Shown: positions 55,020 to 63,542 of the stretch, in pieces
Position numbering within the stretch: the stretch's first letter is position 1
Layout of the letters: every line of letters begins with the position of its first letter
Assembly (NCBI RefSeq): GCF_004794105.1
Contig: NZ_SRYR01000001.1
Location: 558,001 to 622,000, forward strand
DNA length: 64,000 bases
DNA from: Clostridium sartagoforme
Lineage (GTDB): Bacteria; Bacillota; Clostridia; Clostridiales; Clostridiaceae
Direction of reading: 5' to 3'
The notes under the pieces: generated by a model
The model's database searches: none
What the model saw: the letters and a program-made list of their open reading frames with translations, nothing else
Told to the model about the DNA's origin: nothing
Translations under genes and position numbers: made by a program

Positions 55020-55745
55020 ATGAAAATAGTAATTGATGATCAATATCAAAGTGATGAAAATGGAAATAGCCAATATACTATAGATGAAAATGGTAATGTT
55101 AATTTATTTATTAAAGTAGGTGAGGATATCAATGGTGGAAGCGGTATTAATACTGGGGGTACCATTAATGCAGGGAAAATAATTAATGATAAAAACATAA
55201 TTAACATAGCAGAAGATGATAATATCGTTCAAAATGACTTTAAGGAAGAAGATTTTAGTGAAGAAGTAGAAGAAGAATATTATGAAGATGTAAATGATGT
55301 AGTAGAAGAGACGTCTAAAACTTATAATGAGGAAAAATTTTTAGAGGAAAGATATAAAGGGTATAATAGTGTTTATTCCGAAATAGAAAGTTCTTTAGAA
55401 GAAAAGTATGGTAAGAAGGAAGCTCCTGAGGCTAAAGGAGAAATTATAGTATTATCAAAACTAGGGTCTAAGGAAGGAGTAGAACTAAAAGGAGCTAGAA
55501 TAAACCTTTATGTTTTAAATGGAGTTTCTCCGAGATTATTTGATTCAAAATTTACAGATGCTAGAGGAAGAGCAGAATTTAAAAATCTTCCGAATGGATC
55601 CTTTAGAGTTATTTCAATTGTAGATAGAAGATTTTTTGAAAAGCCAGTATATTATAATTGGAATGAAGTGACTATTGATAAGAATAATAAACTAACCAAT
55701 ATTTGTGTAGTTAATAAAATTAAGCAAGGATATTATAGAAGATAG
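55020..55745 (+). CDS. Acidic protein with C-terminal SpaA/CnaB-like beta domain
   Basis: A 241-residue protein. The first half is low-complexity: Asn/Gly-rich (GEDINGGSGINTGGTINAG) then strongly acidic. The C-terminal 100 residues resemble a prealbumin-like Cna-B/SpaA domain, with LKGARINLYVLNG and FTDARGRAEFKNLPNGSFRV. No signal peptide or LPxTG is present, so export is not evident. The domain usually occurs in surface adhesins, so a soluble form is odd. It could be a spore-surface or phage-tail-like protein, but no neighbour supports this. GGAGG precedes the ATG. Confidence 0.65.
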   Translation: MKIVIDDQYQSDENGNSQYTIDENGNVNLFIKVGEDINGGSGINTGGTINAGKIINDKNIINIAEDDNIVQNDFKEEDFSEEVEEEYYEDVNDVVEETSKTYNEEKFLEERYKGYNSVYSEIESSLEEKYGKKEAPEAKGEIIVLSKLGSKEGVELKGARINLYVLNGVSPRLFDSKFTDARGRAEFKNLPNGSFRVISIVDRRFFEKPVYYNWNEVTIDKNNKLTNICVVNKIKQGYYRR

Positions 55746-55752
55746 TTTTTTT

Positions 55753-55795
55753 GGAGATTTTATAAAGTAAGAAATACTTATAAAATCTCCTTTTA
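55753..55795 (+). terminator. Terminator after the SpaA/CnaB-like gene
   Basis: GGAGATTTTATAA and TTATAAAATCTCC form a perfect 13-bp stem followed by four T. Confidence 0.85.
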
Positions 55796-55838
55796 TGTTA
55801 AAATAGAATAGAAAACTAGTTAATAAGGAGAGATACAT

Positions 55839-56291
55839 ATGATAATTAGAATTAAATATTTTGAAAATGCAACTAGGTTAAATAAGATATCTAAAGGTGA
55901 TTGGATAGATGTATATGCTAATAAGGATATGTTTATAAAAGAAGGGGAAAGGGCAATGATACCCTTAGGATTTGCACTTGAACTTCCAGAGGGATGGGAA
56001 GGACATCTTGCGCCAAGAAGTTCTACATTTAAAACTTGGGGAATAATACAAACTAATAGCATAGGGATAGTAGATTCAAGCTATATAGGTGATAATGATC
56101 AATGGCATATGCCTGTATTCTGCTTACAGGGAAAGAATGAAGAAAATGGAGTAAAAGGTACTTTTATTGAAAAAGGAGATAAAATTGCGCAATTTAGAAT
56201 TATGGAAGTAATGCCTGCTATAGAATTTGAAGAAGTAGAGACCTTTGGTAATGCAGATAGAGGTGGCTTTGGATCTACAGGAAAGAAATAA
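55839..56291 (+). CDS. dut: dUTP diphosphatase
   Basis: A 150-residue trimeric dUTPase hydrolysing dUTP to dUMP. Conserved motifs seen are GHLAPRSST, GIVDSSYIGDNDQW, KGDKIAQFRI and the C-terminal NADRGGFGSTGK, which closes over the active site. AAGGAGAGA precedes the ATG. Terminators on both sides make it monocistronic. Chromosomal housekeeping copy is the likely reading; a phage origin is not suggested by neighbours. Confidence 0.92.
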   Translation: MIIRIKYFENATRLNKISKGDWIDVYANKDMFIKEGERAMIPLGFALELPEGWEGHLAPRSSTFKTWGIIQTNSIGIVDSSYIGDNDQWHMPVFCLQGKNEENGVKGTFIEKGDKIAQFRIMEVMPAIEFEEVETFGNADRGGFGSTGKK

Positions 56292-56368
56292 TTTATGTTG
56301 TTCTAGGGAAAGAAATAACTCAATATTTATATCTTAAAGAAATAATTTATACTTAATAATAAAAATAG

Positions 56369-56402
56369 AAACCCCCTTTTATATTAATAAAAGGGGATTT
56401 TA
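56369..56402. terminator. Bidirectional terminator between dut and ABC-F gene
   Basis: AACCCCCTTTTAT and ATAAAAGGGGATT pair, with T-rich flanks. It sits between convergent genes. Confidence 0.75.
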
Positions 56403-56429
56403 ATATTAGAATTTGAACTAAATTATTAA

Positions 56430-58367
56430 TTATTCATTTGCGCTGTCTAACGCGGCACAATCTTCCCATTCTTCATATAAAGAAGAGATTTTGTCTTCTA
56501 AGGTTTTAATTTCCTTGCTTATTTTTTCACTTTCCACAGGATTTGAATAAACTTCTTCTAAACAAAGTTTTTCTTGAAGGGCTAGTAAATTATTTTCTTC
56601 TTTAGCTATTTCATCTTCAAGCTTTTTAAATCTTAGTTTCATAGCTTTTTCTTCTTTTTCAAGCTCTTTTCTCTTTCTCTTTTCTTCTTTAATCTGAGTC
56701 TTAGTTTTACCTTTAGCTATTTCCTCCATAGCTTCAAATCTATTTGGATTATTTTTTTTCTCTTGATAGTAACTGTAATTACCAAGGTATTCATTAATTC
56801 CATTTTTATTAAGCTCAAGGATTCTATTAACTACTTTATTTAAAAAGTATCTATCGTGAGATATTACCATTAAGGTTCCATCATAAGTTAAAAGTGCATC
56901 TTCTAAAGCTTCTCTAGACATAATATCTAAATGGTTTGTAGGCTCATCTAGTAATAAGAAGTTTGATTTAGAAATCATAAGCTTTAGCAAATTTATTCTA
57001 CATTTTTCTCCACCGCTTAAGGTATTTATCACTTTGAAAACATCGTCACCGGTAAATAAGAATGAAGCAAGATATCCTCTTAGTTTAGTAGTAGTTAAAT
57101 TAGGGAACTCATCCCATATTTCATCAATTATTGTTTTATCTAAGTTTAAGTTAGATTGTTCTTGGTCATAATATCCAAGGTTAACGTTGGTACCTAAAAG
57201 AACTTTACCAGCATCAGACTTAATATTACCTAAGACAATATTAAATAAAGTAGTCTTACCACCACCGTTTTCACCTATTAATGCAACTTTTTCTCCTCTT
57301 TTTAAATCTAAAGAAAGACCATTAAAAAGTGTTTTATCATCATAGCTTTTTGATAACTCTTCAATATGAAGTACATCATGTCCGCTTTTTACTGAAGTTT
57401 CAAAATTAATTTTAGATGCATCCTTTTCTCTGTCTGGAGCATCTAGCTTTTCCATTTTATCTAAAGCCTTTTCTCTACTTTCAGCAGCTCTAATACTTTT
57501 TTCTCTATTAAAGCTTCTAAATTTTTCTATAATAGCTTCTTGTCTTTTAATTTCTGCTTGCTGAAGATTATATGCTTTTAATTGAGTTTCATAGTTTTTC
57601 TTTCTTTGTTCAATATACTTTGTGTATGGCACGTTATAACAATTTACATGTCCATTAATTACCTCAAAGGTATTGTTAGTTACTGCATCTAAGAAAAATC
57701 TATCATGGGAAATTATAAGAACTGTTCCCTTATAATTTTTTAGATAATCTTCAAGCCATTCAATGGCCTCTAAATCTAAGTGGTTTGTAGGCTCATCTAA
57801 AAGAATAATGTCAGGTTTCTTAAGTAATAGCTTACATAGGGCCACTCTTGTTTTTTGACCTCCACTTAAAGTGTTTATAATATTATTAAAGTCATCTTCC
57901 ATAAATCCAAGACCTTTTAATACTCTGGAGATCTCGCCTTTATATGTATAACCACCTTTATGAGAATAAAGATCTTGAAGAGTAGTATAGTCCTTAATTG
58001 CTTTTTCATGTGAAGCAGCATTTTCCTCAGTATAAGGATCAGCCATTTTTCCTTCAAGAATATGTAGTTTTTCCTCTATATCTAATAAATCTTTAAAAAC
58101 TAAGTTCATTTCATCATAAATAGTGTTTTCCATGTCTAAATCTACATGCTGAGTTAAATAGCCGATAGTTCTATTCTTATCTATAAAAATTTCACCACTA
58201 TCTTGTGATAATTCCTTTATTATTATCTTAAAAAGGGTAGATTTTCCTTCTCCATTACTACCAATAATTCCAACTTTATCACCTTCATTTATTGAAAAAG
58301 TGATATCTTTTAATACTTCCTGAATTCCATAGCTTTTCGATATATCTCTGCAACTTAAAACTATCAT
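56430..58367 (-). CDS. ABC-F family ATPase (YdiF type)
   Basis: A 645-residue ABC-F protein. Walker A motifs are GSNGEGKSTL and GENGGGKTTL; signatures are TLSGGQKTRVALCKLL and TLSGGEKCRINLLKLM; Walker B motifs are DIILLDEPTNHLD and NFLLLDEPTNHLD. A long C-terminal charged coiled coil (about 560-640) is the YdiF-type extension. It acts on ribosomes in translation quality control or antibiotic response. GGAGG precedes the ATG. A second, shorter ABC-F gene lies at 18954. Confidence 0.92.
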   Translation of the reverse strand: MIVLSCRDISKSYGIQEVLKDITFSINEGDKVGIIGSNGEGKSTLFKIIIKELSQDSGEIFIDKNRTIGYLTQHVDLDMENTIYDEMNLVFKDLLDIEEKLHILEGKMADPYTEENAASHEKAIKDYTTLQDLYSHKGGYTYKGEISRVLKGLGFMEDDFNNIINTLSGGQKTRVALCKLLLKKPDIILLDEPTNHLDLEAIEWLEDYLKNYKGTVLIISHDRFFLDAVTNNTFEVINGHVNCYNVPYTKYIEQRKKNYETQLKAYNLQQAEIKRQEAIIEKFRSFNREKSIRAAESREKALDKMEKLDAPDREKDASKINFETSVKSGHDVLHIEELSKSYDDKTLFNGLSLDLKRGEKVALIGENGGGKTTLFNIVLGNIKSDAGKVLLGTNVNLGYYDQEQSNLNLDKTIIDEIWDEFPNLTTTKLRGYLASFLFTGDDVFKVINTLSGGEKCRINLLKLMISKSNFLLLDEPTNHLDIMSREALEDALLTYDGTLMVISHDRYFLNKVVNRILELNKNGINEYLGNYSYYQEKKNNPNRFEAMEEIAKGKTKTQIKEEKRKRKELEKEEKAMKLRFKKLEDEIAKEENNLLALQEKLCLEEVYSNPVESEKISKEIKTLEDKISSLYEEWEDCAALDSANE

Positions 58368-58735
58368 AATGGTCCTCCAATTTATTTTAACTATATTTAA
58401 ATTACGTAAATCACAAAATTAACAATATTATTATACTCTAAGGCACTTGCCTAAGCAAATAGGAGGAATGAAAAAATGAAATAATTAAAGAATGAAAGAA
58501 TTAAAAAGAATGAAATAATTAAGGAATCAGGAATGGGAGAATTAGTGAAGAGTTAAGAGGGAAAAGTGAAGAAGCATGGCTAATTGAGAATTAAAAGTGA
58601 AGAGATAGAGTGAGAAGTGAAGAACTAAGGAAAAAAACTCAGCCGAAGCTGAGTTTTAAAAACTATATTTTAAATAATTCTGTAAGAATTATTACCGTAA
58701 TTTTACATTCTACATTATAAATTTTACATTCTTTA
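58368..58735 (-). other. 368-bp intergenic region with low-complexity repeats and a terminator
   Basis: No gene is seen. A G/A-rich stretch around 58465-58630 repeats units like AATGAAATAATTAA and GTGAAGAGTTAAG. Similar stretches lie at 12100-12190. The pfp terminator (58632-58657) and an AATAATTCTGTAAGAATTATT hairpin follow. Confidence 0.65.
58632..58657 (-). terminator. Terminator of the phosphofructokinase gene
   Basis: On the minus strand AAACTCAGC and GCTGAGTTT pair around TTCG and are followed by seven T, about 80 bases after the pfp stop. Confidence 0.85.
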
Positions 58736-59956
58736 TTATGCATTATTAAAAGTTTTGAATTTTGGAAGATTATTATCAATGACTAAAGAAGGAGTACCAG
58801 AAATTAATGGTGCAAAATATTCATAAGCTTCTTCTTTAACATTGTTTCCTCTTTCATTTATTAATTCTTTAGGGAAATACTTTACGTTGTTTGCTATTTT
58901 GTTTGCTTCAACTAAAATATGAGAAGTTTTATATGGAGAGTTTGATTCTCTTTTAATAGCAACCATATATCCACTATTACCTTCTAAAGCAAATTTTAAA
59001 GCTGAATAACCAACTTCAAAGGCTTCTTTTAGGTCTATATCAGAAGCACAGTGGATAGCACATCTTTGTAGTACTCCAAGCTCTAAAGCCTTAACTCTAT
59101 TAGTAATACCTGATGATATAATTAGGTTTTTTAAATAATTACCTACACCACCTAATTGAGCATGGCCAAATTTATCGTGTGCTTGTTTCTTTGTTTCTGA
59201 GATAAATTTACCTTCAGCATTTCTTATTCCTTCAGAAACTACTATAAACACTTTATTATTTTCTATAAATTTATTTTTAACATCTTCTAAAAAGTTATCT
59301 TCATCAAAAACAGTTTCAGGCAAGTAAATAAAGTCTGCTACTTGTTTATTATCAATTCTAGCAAGACAAGCTGATGCAGCTAGCCAACCAGTATCTCTTC
59401 CCATAGTTTCTAATATAAAAATCCCGTTATTTATGTAAACTGATGAATCTAAGTATGTTTCCAGAGTAGTTGTTGCAATGAACTTAGCAGCACTACCAAA
59501 GCCAGGAGTATGATCTGTATGCATTAAATCATTATCTATAGTTTTTGGGATTCCTATAAATTTTATATCTATTCCAGTTTTTTTAGTATAATCACCTAAT
59601 TTTGAAATAGTATCCATTGAGTCATTTCCACCAACATAAAAGAAAGCTTTTATATCATTAGCCTTTAATATTTCCAATAGCATATCATATTCACTTGATG
59701 ACTCTTCTAATTTCTTCATTTTATATCTACATGAACCTAAACCAGAAGATGGGGTATATCTAAAGGTATTTAGTTCAGCTTCAGAAAAAGCACTTAATTC
59801 TATAATATTTCCATTTAAAATTCCTTCTATTCCGTTTAAACCAGCATATACTTTATCGAAGGCTTTAATATCCTTATTAGCTTGTACTAAACCTACTACA
59901 CTAGAATTTATTACAGAAGTTGGACCACCAGATTGAGCAATAATACAATTTGACAT
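58736..59956 (-). CDS. pfp: Phosphofructokinase, pyrophosphate-dependent type
   Basis: A 406-residue enzyme of the PfkA family, converting fructose-6-phosphate and fructose-1,6-bisphosphate. The active-site stretch reads YVGGNDSMDT, with D where ATP enzymes have G, and PKTIDNDL, with K where ATP enzymes have G. These two residues are the recognised signature of PPi-dependent enzymes. Length and the LETMGRDTGWLAA stretch fit. Located in the cytoplasm, it gives a reversible glycolytic step. AAGGAGAG precedes the ATG. Confidence 0.88.
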   Translation of the reverse strand: MSNCIIAQSGGPTSVINSSVVGLVQANKDIKAFDKVYAGLNGIEGILNGNIIELSAFSEAELNTFRYTPSSGLGSCRYKMKKLEESSSEYDMLLEILKANDIKAFFYVGGNDSMDTISKLGDYTKKTGIDIKFIGIPKTIDNDLMHTDHTPGFGSAAKFIATTTLETYLDSSVYINNGIFILETMGRDTGWLAASACLARIDNKQVADFIYLPETVFDEDNFLEDVKNKFIENNKVFIVVSEGIRNAEGKFISETKKQAHDKFGHAQLGGVGNYLKNLIISSGITNRVKALELGVLQRCAIHCASDIDLKEAFEVGYSALKFALEGNSGYMVAIKRESNSPYKTSHILVEANKIANNVKYFPKELINERGNNVKEEAYEYFAPLISGTPSLVIDNNLPKFKTFNNA

Positions 59957-60145
59957 TAATTTACTCTCCTTTTATCTTAAAAATAATGATTAAAACATTA
60001 TATGTGATATACTTTTTAAAATATCATATACTCTATTTAATAATATACAATATATTTTAGGTTAAATAAAGTACTTTATTGAAAATTAATATATAAAAGT
60101 TAAGTTTAAAACTAATTAATTTAATAATAAAAAAGGGGTTTTTAT

Positions 60146-60706
60146 ATGGAATTAAAAGATGTTTCGCTAATTGGTATAGCATTAGCAATGGATGCGCTAG
60201 GAATTACAATAAGTTTGGGGATAAATCCAAGTCTAGTAAAGAAAAATAAAATAAAATTTATATTATCTTTTGCTTTCTTTCAATTTTTCTTTCTATTCTT
60301 AGGTGGGTTAGCTGGGAATTTATTTGATACATATATAGTTTCTATTCCGAGTATTATAGGTGGAGTAATAATAACTATAATAGGAATTATAATGATGATT
60401 GCAGCCTTTAAAAATAATGAAAAAGAGGACTCCATTTTAATTAATAAGTCTATGTATATGTTACTTGGAATGTCAGTTAGTATTGATGCTTTAGTATTAG
60501 GATTTACAGCCTTTTATGAGGAGCATATTATTTTATTAACTTTAGATGGAGTTTTAGTAGGATTAATTACATTATTAATTTGTACAACAGGCTTTTTTTT
60601 ATGTAGATATGTAAGAAAGATAAGCTTTATATATAAGTATGCTGACTTGCTTGGTGGATTAATATTATTAATATTAGGAATAGAAATGATATTTTTTAAT
60701 ATTTAA
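60146..60706 (+). CDS. MntP/YtaF-like membrane protein
   Basis: A 186-residue membrane protein with six hydrophobic segments. The paired motifs ALAMDALGITISLGI and VSIDALVLGFTAF, each with an aspartate in a membrane helix, are those of the MntP manganese efflux family and its YtaF-like sporulation relatives. Manganese export is the best guess. AAAAGGGG precedes the ATG. The next gene, a Fur-family regulator, begins 64 bases later. Confidence 0.8.
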   Translation: MELKDVSLIGIALAMDALGITISLGINPSLVKKNKIKFILSFAFFQFFFLFLGGLAGNLFDTYIVSIPSIIGGVIITIIGIIMMIAAFKNNEKEDSILINKSMYMLLGMSVSIDALVLGFTAFYEEHIILLTLDGVLVGLITLLICTTGFFLCRYVRKISFIYKYADLLGGLILLILGIEMIFFNI

Positions 60707-60770
60707 TATCATTGAATCTAGTGGTATAATAATGTTAGTATATAGCTATATAGCACGTTAGGAGAAGAAA

Positions 60771-61181
60771 ATGAGCTGGGAAATTTATTTTAGAGAAAAT
60801 GGTATTAGAGTTACTGTAGGAAGAATTTCAATACTAAATATAATAGAAGCTTCTGAAAAGGGACTTTCAGCTGAAAATATATATGATGAATGTAAAAAGC
60901 AAAATAATAACTTAAATTTAAGTACTGTATATAGAACTTTAGAGTTATTAGAAGAAAAAGATGTTATTAAAAAAATAAGCATTGATGGACCGTCTTTATA
61001 TATATTAAAAAGGGAGAATCATAAGCATATTTTAGAATGTGATGTATGCCATAAATGTGTTGAAATACCTTGTCCAATGGAAGAAATAGAAGAAGCAATT
61101 AAGGCAAAGGTTGGATTTAGTTTAACTCAGCATAAACTTGAGTTGAATGGAATATGCGACCAATGCAAAAAGAATAAATAA
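60771..61181 (+). CDS. Fur-family metal regulator, probable Zur
   Basis: A 136-residue Fur-family repressor. The N-terminal winged helix has GIRVTVGRISILNI and NLSTVYRTLELLEE. Metal-site residues are in HKHILECDVCHKC and the C-terminal CDQCK, giving a structural four-cysteine zinc site. The convergent znuB and znuC genes are close by, so zinc-responsive Zur is favoured over Fur or PerR. TAGGAGAAG precedes the ATG. Confidence 0.85.
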   Translation: MSWEIYFRENGIRVTVGRISILNIIEASEKGLSAENIYDECKKQNNNLNLSTVYRTLELLEEKDVIKKISIDGPSLYILKRENHKHILECDVCHKCVEIPCPMEEIEEAIKAKVGFSLTQHKLELNGICDQCKKNK

Positions 61182-61193
61182 TGAAAAATGTAT

Positions 61194-61218
61194 AATGCAT
61201 AATTATCAATTATGCATT
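61194..61218. repeat. AATGCATAATT palindrome
   Basis: AATGCATAATT and AATTATGCATT pair perfectly around ATC. Related ATTATGCATTA sequences occur at 51792-51810 and 58736-58745. Confidence 0.7.
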
Positions 61219-61228
61219 ACCAATTAAA

Positions 61229-61259
61229 AAACAGCTGCCAGAGAGCAGCTGTTTTTTTG
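61229..61259. terminator. Bidirectional terminator between the Fur-family gene and znuB
   Basis: AACAGCTGC and GCAGCTGTT pair around CAGAGA, followed by T on both strands. Confidence 0.9.
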
Positions 61260-62054
61260 TTATTTGCTAATAAATCTTTCAAATACGATTGTTAATATTA
61301 AAGTGAATACAGATGTTAATGCTATGGTACCACCAGGAGCACTGTTAATATAGTATGAAAGTACAAGTCCTACCATAATATCAAATATTCCAAAGCATAT
61401 TGCTGCTAAAAGGGTAGTTTTAAATCCTTTCTTTAATTGCATTGCAGTTGCAACTGGAACTATCATTATAGAGGATATAACTAGAATACCCATAACCCTT
61501 ATTGACATTGAGATAGTTGCACCAACTAATATGGTAAAAATATAATTTATAAGTTTTACTTTAATACCAGAAGTTTTTGCACCTTCTTCATCAAAGGTTA
61601 TATAAACTAGTTTGTTATATAAAAATAGAAGTGCTAATAAGCAAATGATTCCAACTATAAGTATTAAAATAATATCTTCTCTTGATACTGTTAATATACT
61701 ACCAAATAAAAATGAATTAACTTTAGCAGAAGCTTTTCCACTACTAATAAGGATAATAGCAATACCTAAGCTAAAAGTTAAAACAAGACTCATAACTAGT
61801 TCAGCATATTTTTTATAATAATCTCTTAAAAGCTCAATAATTATTGCGCATAAAGTAGTAAATAAAAATGCAGTTATTAAAGGATTTATACCGATTACTA
61901 ATCCAATTGCAACTCCAGCAAAGGAGGAGTGAGATAAAGTATCTCCAATCATAGAGTATCTTCTAAGGACTAAGAAAAGTCCTATAAATGGACAAAGAAT
62001 TGAAATAATAAATCCAGCCATAAAAGCATTTTGCATAAAATCTAATTGTAACAT
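61260..62054 (-). CDS. znuB: Zinc/metal ABC transporter permease
   Basis: A 264-residue membrane protein of the ABC-3 family with about eight hydrophobic segments. It matches the pattern of ZnuB/MntB permeases: GDTLSHSSFAGVAIGLVIG near residue 37 and VMGILVISSIMIVPVATAMQ near residue 187. It pairs with the ATPase just upstream in transcription. No ZnuA-type binding protein is in this window. AGGAAGG precedes the ATG. Confidence 0.9.
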   Translation of the reverse strand: MLQLDFMQNAFMAGFIISILCPFIGLFLVLRRYSMIGDTLSHSSFAGVAIGLVIGINPLITAFLFTTLCAIIIELLRDYYKKYAELVMSLVLTFSLGIAIILISSGKASAKVNSFLFGSILTVSREDIILILIVGIICLLALLFLYNKLVYITFDEEGAKTSGIKVKLINYIFTILVGATISMSIRVMGILVISSIMIVPVATAMQLKKGFKTTLLAAICFGIFDIMVGLVLSYYINSAPGGTIALTSVFTLILTIVFERFISK

Positions 62055-62082
62055 AAAATCTAACCTTCCTAATAAACCTTAT

Positions 62083-62724
62083 TTATAAACTATTTTTATA
62101 TTCTTCTGTAGTGTATAAATAAGCTTTTCCATCTTCAATCTTAAGAATATGAGTAGAGTTTTTTAAAGCTATATCAATATTATGTTCTATTGATATAATA
62201 GTTTTTTTCTCTTCTTTATTTAACTTACATAAAATATCATAAATTTCTTTTTGATTATTTGAATCTACACCTGTTGATGGTTCATCTAAGATAATTATAT
62301 CTGGATTACCCATTAAAGCTCTAGCTATTAAAATTCTTTGCTGTTGGCCACCAGATAACATTCCAAGTAATCTATTTTCATATTCCTTCATATTTACAGT
62401 ATTTAAAACAGAAGAAGTATCAATACTATTATTATTTAATGTTTTTTTATGACAACTTAAAACTTCTTTAACTGTAATAGGGAATTGTGAATTAAATGAA
62501 TCTAATCTTTGAGGAACATAGCCAATGGATTTAGAATTTACAGTGATTTCACCACTAGTAGGTTTTAATAAGCCAAGTATTAGTTTTATTAATGTAGTTT
62601 TACAACTACCATTTTCACCTATAACAGATAAATAGCTACCTTCTTCAATTTTTAAATTTAAATTATCAAGATTGTATGGTTTTTTATTTGTATATGAAAA
62701 ACATAAGTTTTTAATTTCTATCAT
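62083..62724 (-). CDS. znuC: Zinc/metal ABC transporter ATP-binding protein
   Basis: A 213-residue ATPase energising ZnuB. The Walker A motif reads GENGSCKTTL, with Cys where the usual GxGK has Gly. The signature LSGGQQQRILIARAL and Walker B DIIILDEPSTGVD are intact. Alanine or serine at that position occurs in some Firmicute zinc transporters as far as I recall, so activity is plausible. TAGGAG precedes the ATG. Structured element copy D ends 17 bases upstream, in the same orientation. Confidence 0.88.
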   Translation of the reverse strand: MIEIKNLCFSYTNKKPYNLDNLNLKIEEGSYLSVIGENGSCKTTLIKLILGLLKPTSGEITVNSKSIGYVPQRLDSFNSQFPITVKEVLSCHKKTLNNNSIDTSSVLNTVNMKEYENRLLGMLSGGQQQRILIARALMGNPDIIILDEPSTGVDSNNQKEIYDILCKLNKEEKKTIISIEHNIDIALKNSTHILKIEDGKAYLYTTEEYKNSL

Positions 62725-63114
62725 TTAATCGACTCCTAAGCATATATGTTTCAATAAATAATCTACATCTTGAGTAATTACTTTATCTTTAGTGAAAAAT
62801 AGTTTTGAAAGTAAATTACATCAATTGAAAGCATATAGTTTTTTATTTTTATATAAGTTTTTTGTGTAATTGCCAAACTAAAATATTTTGAGTATAAAAT
62901 ATAACTGAATATAATGCAAAAACTTTATTACAACTTATATAATCTAAAATTAATTATATATGATTTTGCAAATGATTTGCAAGAAATTTTTAATTACAAT
63001 ATTAAATTGCGTATAAATAATAGATTAAATACCTATATTGCTTTATAATAAGGATAAAACATATAATAAAGTAAATATTACTTTTAATACTTACGAAGAG
63101 GTGGAGGAATTAAA
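62725..63114. other. 390-bp intergenic region between znuC and DUF6762 gene
   Basis: No gene is seen. Most of it is structured element copy D (62742-62942). About 170 AT-rich bases follow, with AGGTGGAGG before the DUF6762 gene. Confidence 0.75.
62742..62942 (-). repeat. Dispersed structured element, copy D (minus orientation)
   Basis: Reading the minus strand, ATAAGTTGTAATAAAG, then AAACTTATATAAAAATAAA, then ATATGCTTTCAATTGATG, then GATGTAGATTATTTATTG and ACATATAT follow the common order. The second domain has an inner stem GTAATTTACTTT/AAAGTAATTAC. It ends 17 bases upstream of the znuC start codon. Confidence 0.87.
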
Positions 63115-63513
63115 ATGGATTTTTCTAGTTTAGTACTAATGGAAAAGGATAGAGAAACGGGATTTATATCAAAGGAACTTGGTAGCTTTCAAGTATCAGA
63201 AGGAGCTTTGTATGTAAAAAAACTTTTTGTTATAGATGAAATTGTTAATCTTTATTTTGATACAAATAAAGATGTAGAAGAATGGGAATACTCAGCTATA
63301 TATGATGTTTTTAATTATGAAGCGTTTTCTAAGGAAGAATTTGATATTGAAGATATGTTAGATGAATATAATCCTACATTTTTAATAAAATTTAAATATG
63401 TAGATGATTATGGATTTATGAAGGAAAGATTAACTAGATGTGTTGAGTTAATTGAAGATACTTTAGAAGAAGCATTTAAGAATATAGAAGGAAAGAAGGA
63501 AGAATATATTTAG
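63115..63513 (+). CDS. DUF6762-like protein
   Basis: A 132-residue soluble, acidic protein without motifs of known function. LVLMEKDRETGFISKELGSF, VNLYFDTNKDVEEWEYSAIY and the following acidic stretch resemble a clostridial conserved family (DUF6762, from memory). It lies 29 bases before pepF, and both probably share a transcript. AGGTGGAGG precedes the ATG. Confidence 0.65.
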   Translation: MDFSSLVLMEKDRETGFISKELGSFQVSEGALYVKKLFVIDEIVNLYFDTNKDVEEWEYSAIYDVFNYEAFSKEEFDIEDMLDEYNPTFLIKFKYVDDYGFMKERLTRCVELIEDTLEEAFKNIEGKKEEYI

Positions 63514-63521
63514 AAAGGAGT

Positions 63522-63535
63522 GCCTAAATTTAGGC
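63522..63535. repeat. 14-bp perfect palindrome before pepF
   Basis: GCCTAAATTTAGGC lies between two genes and its 3' half touches the ribosome site GGCGGAGATA of pepF. It could fold to limit access of ribosomes. Confidence 0.5.
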
Positions 63536-63542
63536 GGAGATA

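Noticed and set aside
55839..56291. dut as a sign of prophage
   Set aside because: No phage structural, integrase or lysis gene lies nearby and the gene has its own terminators.
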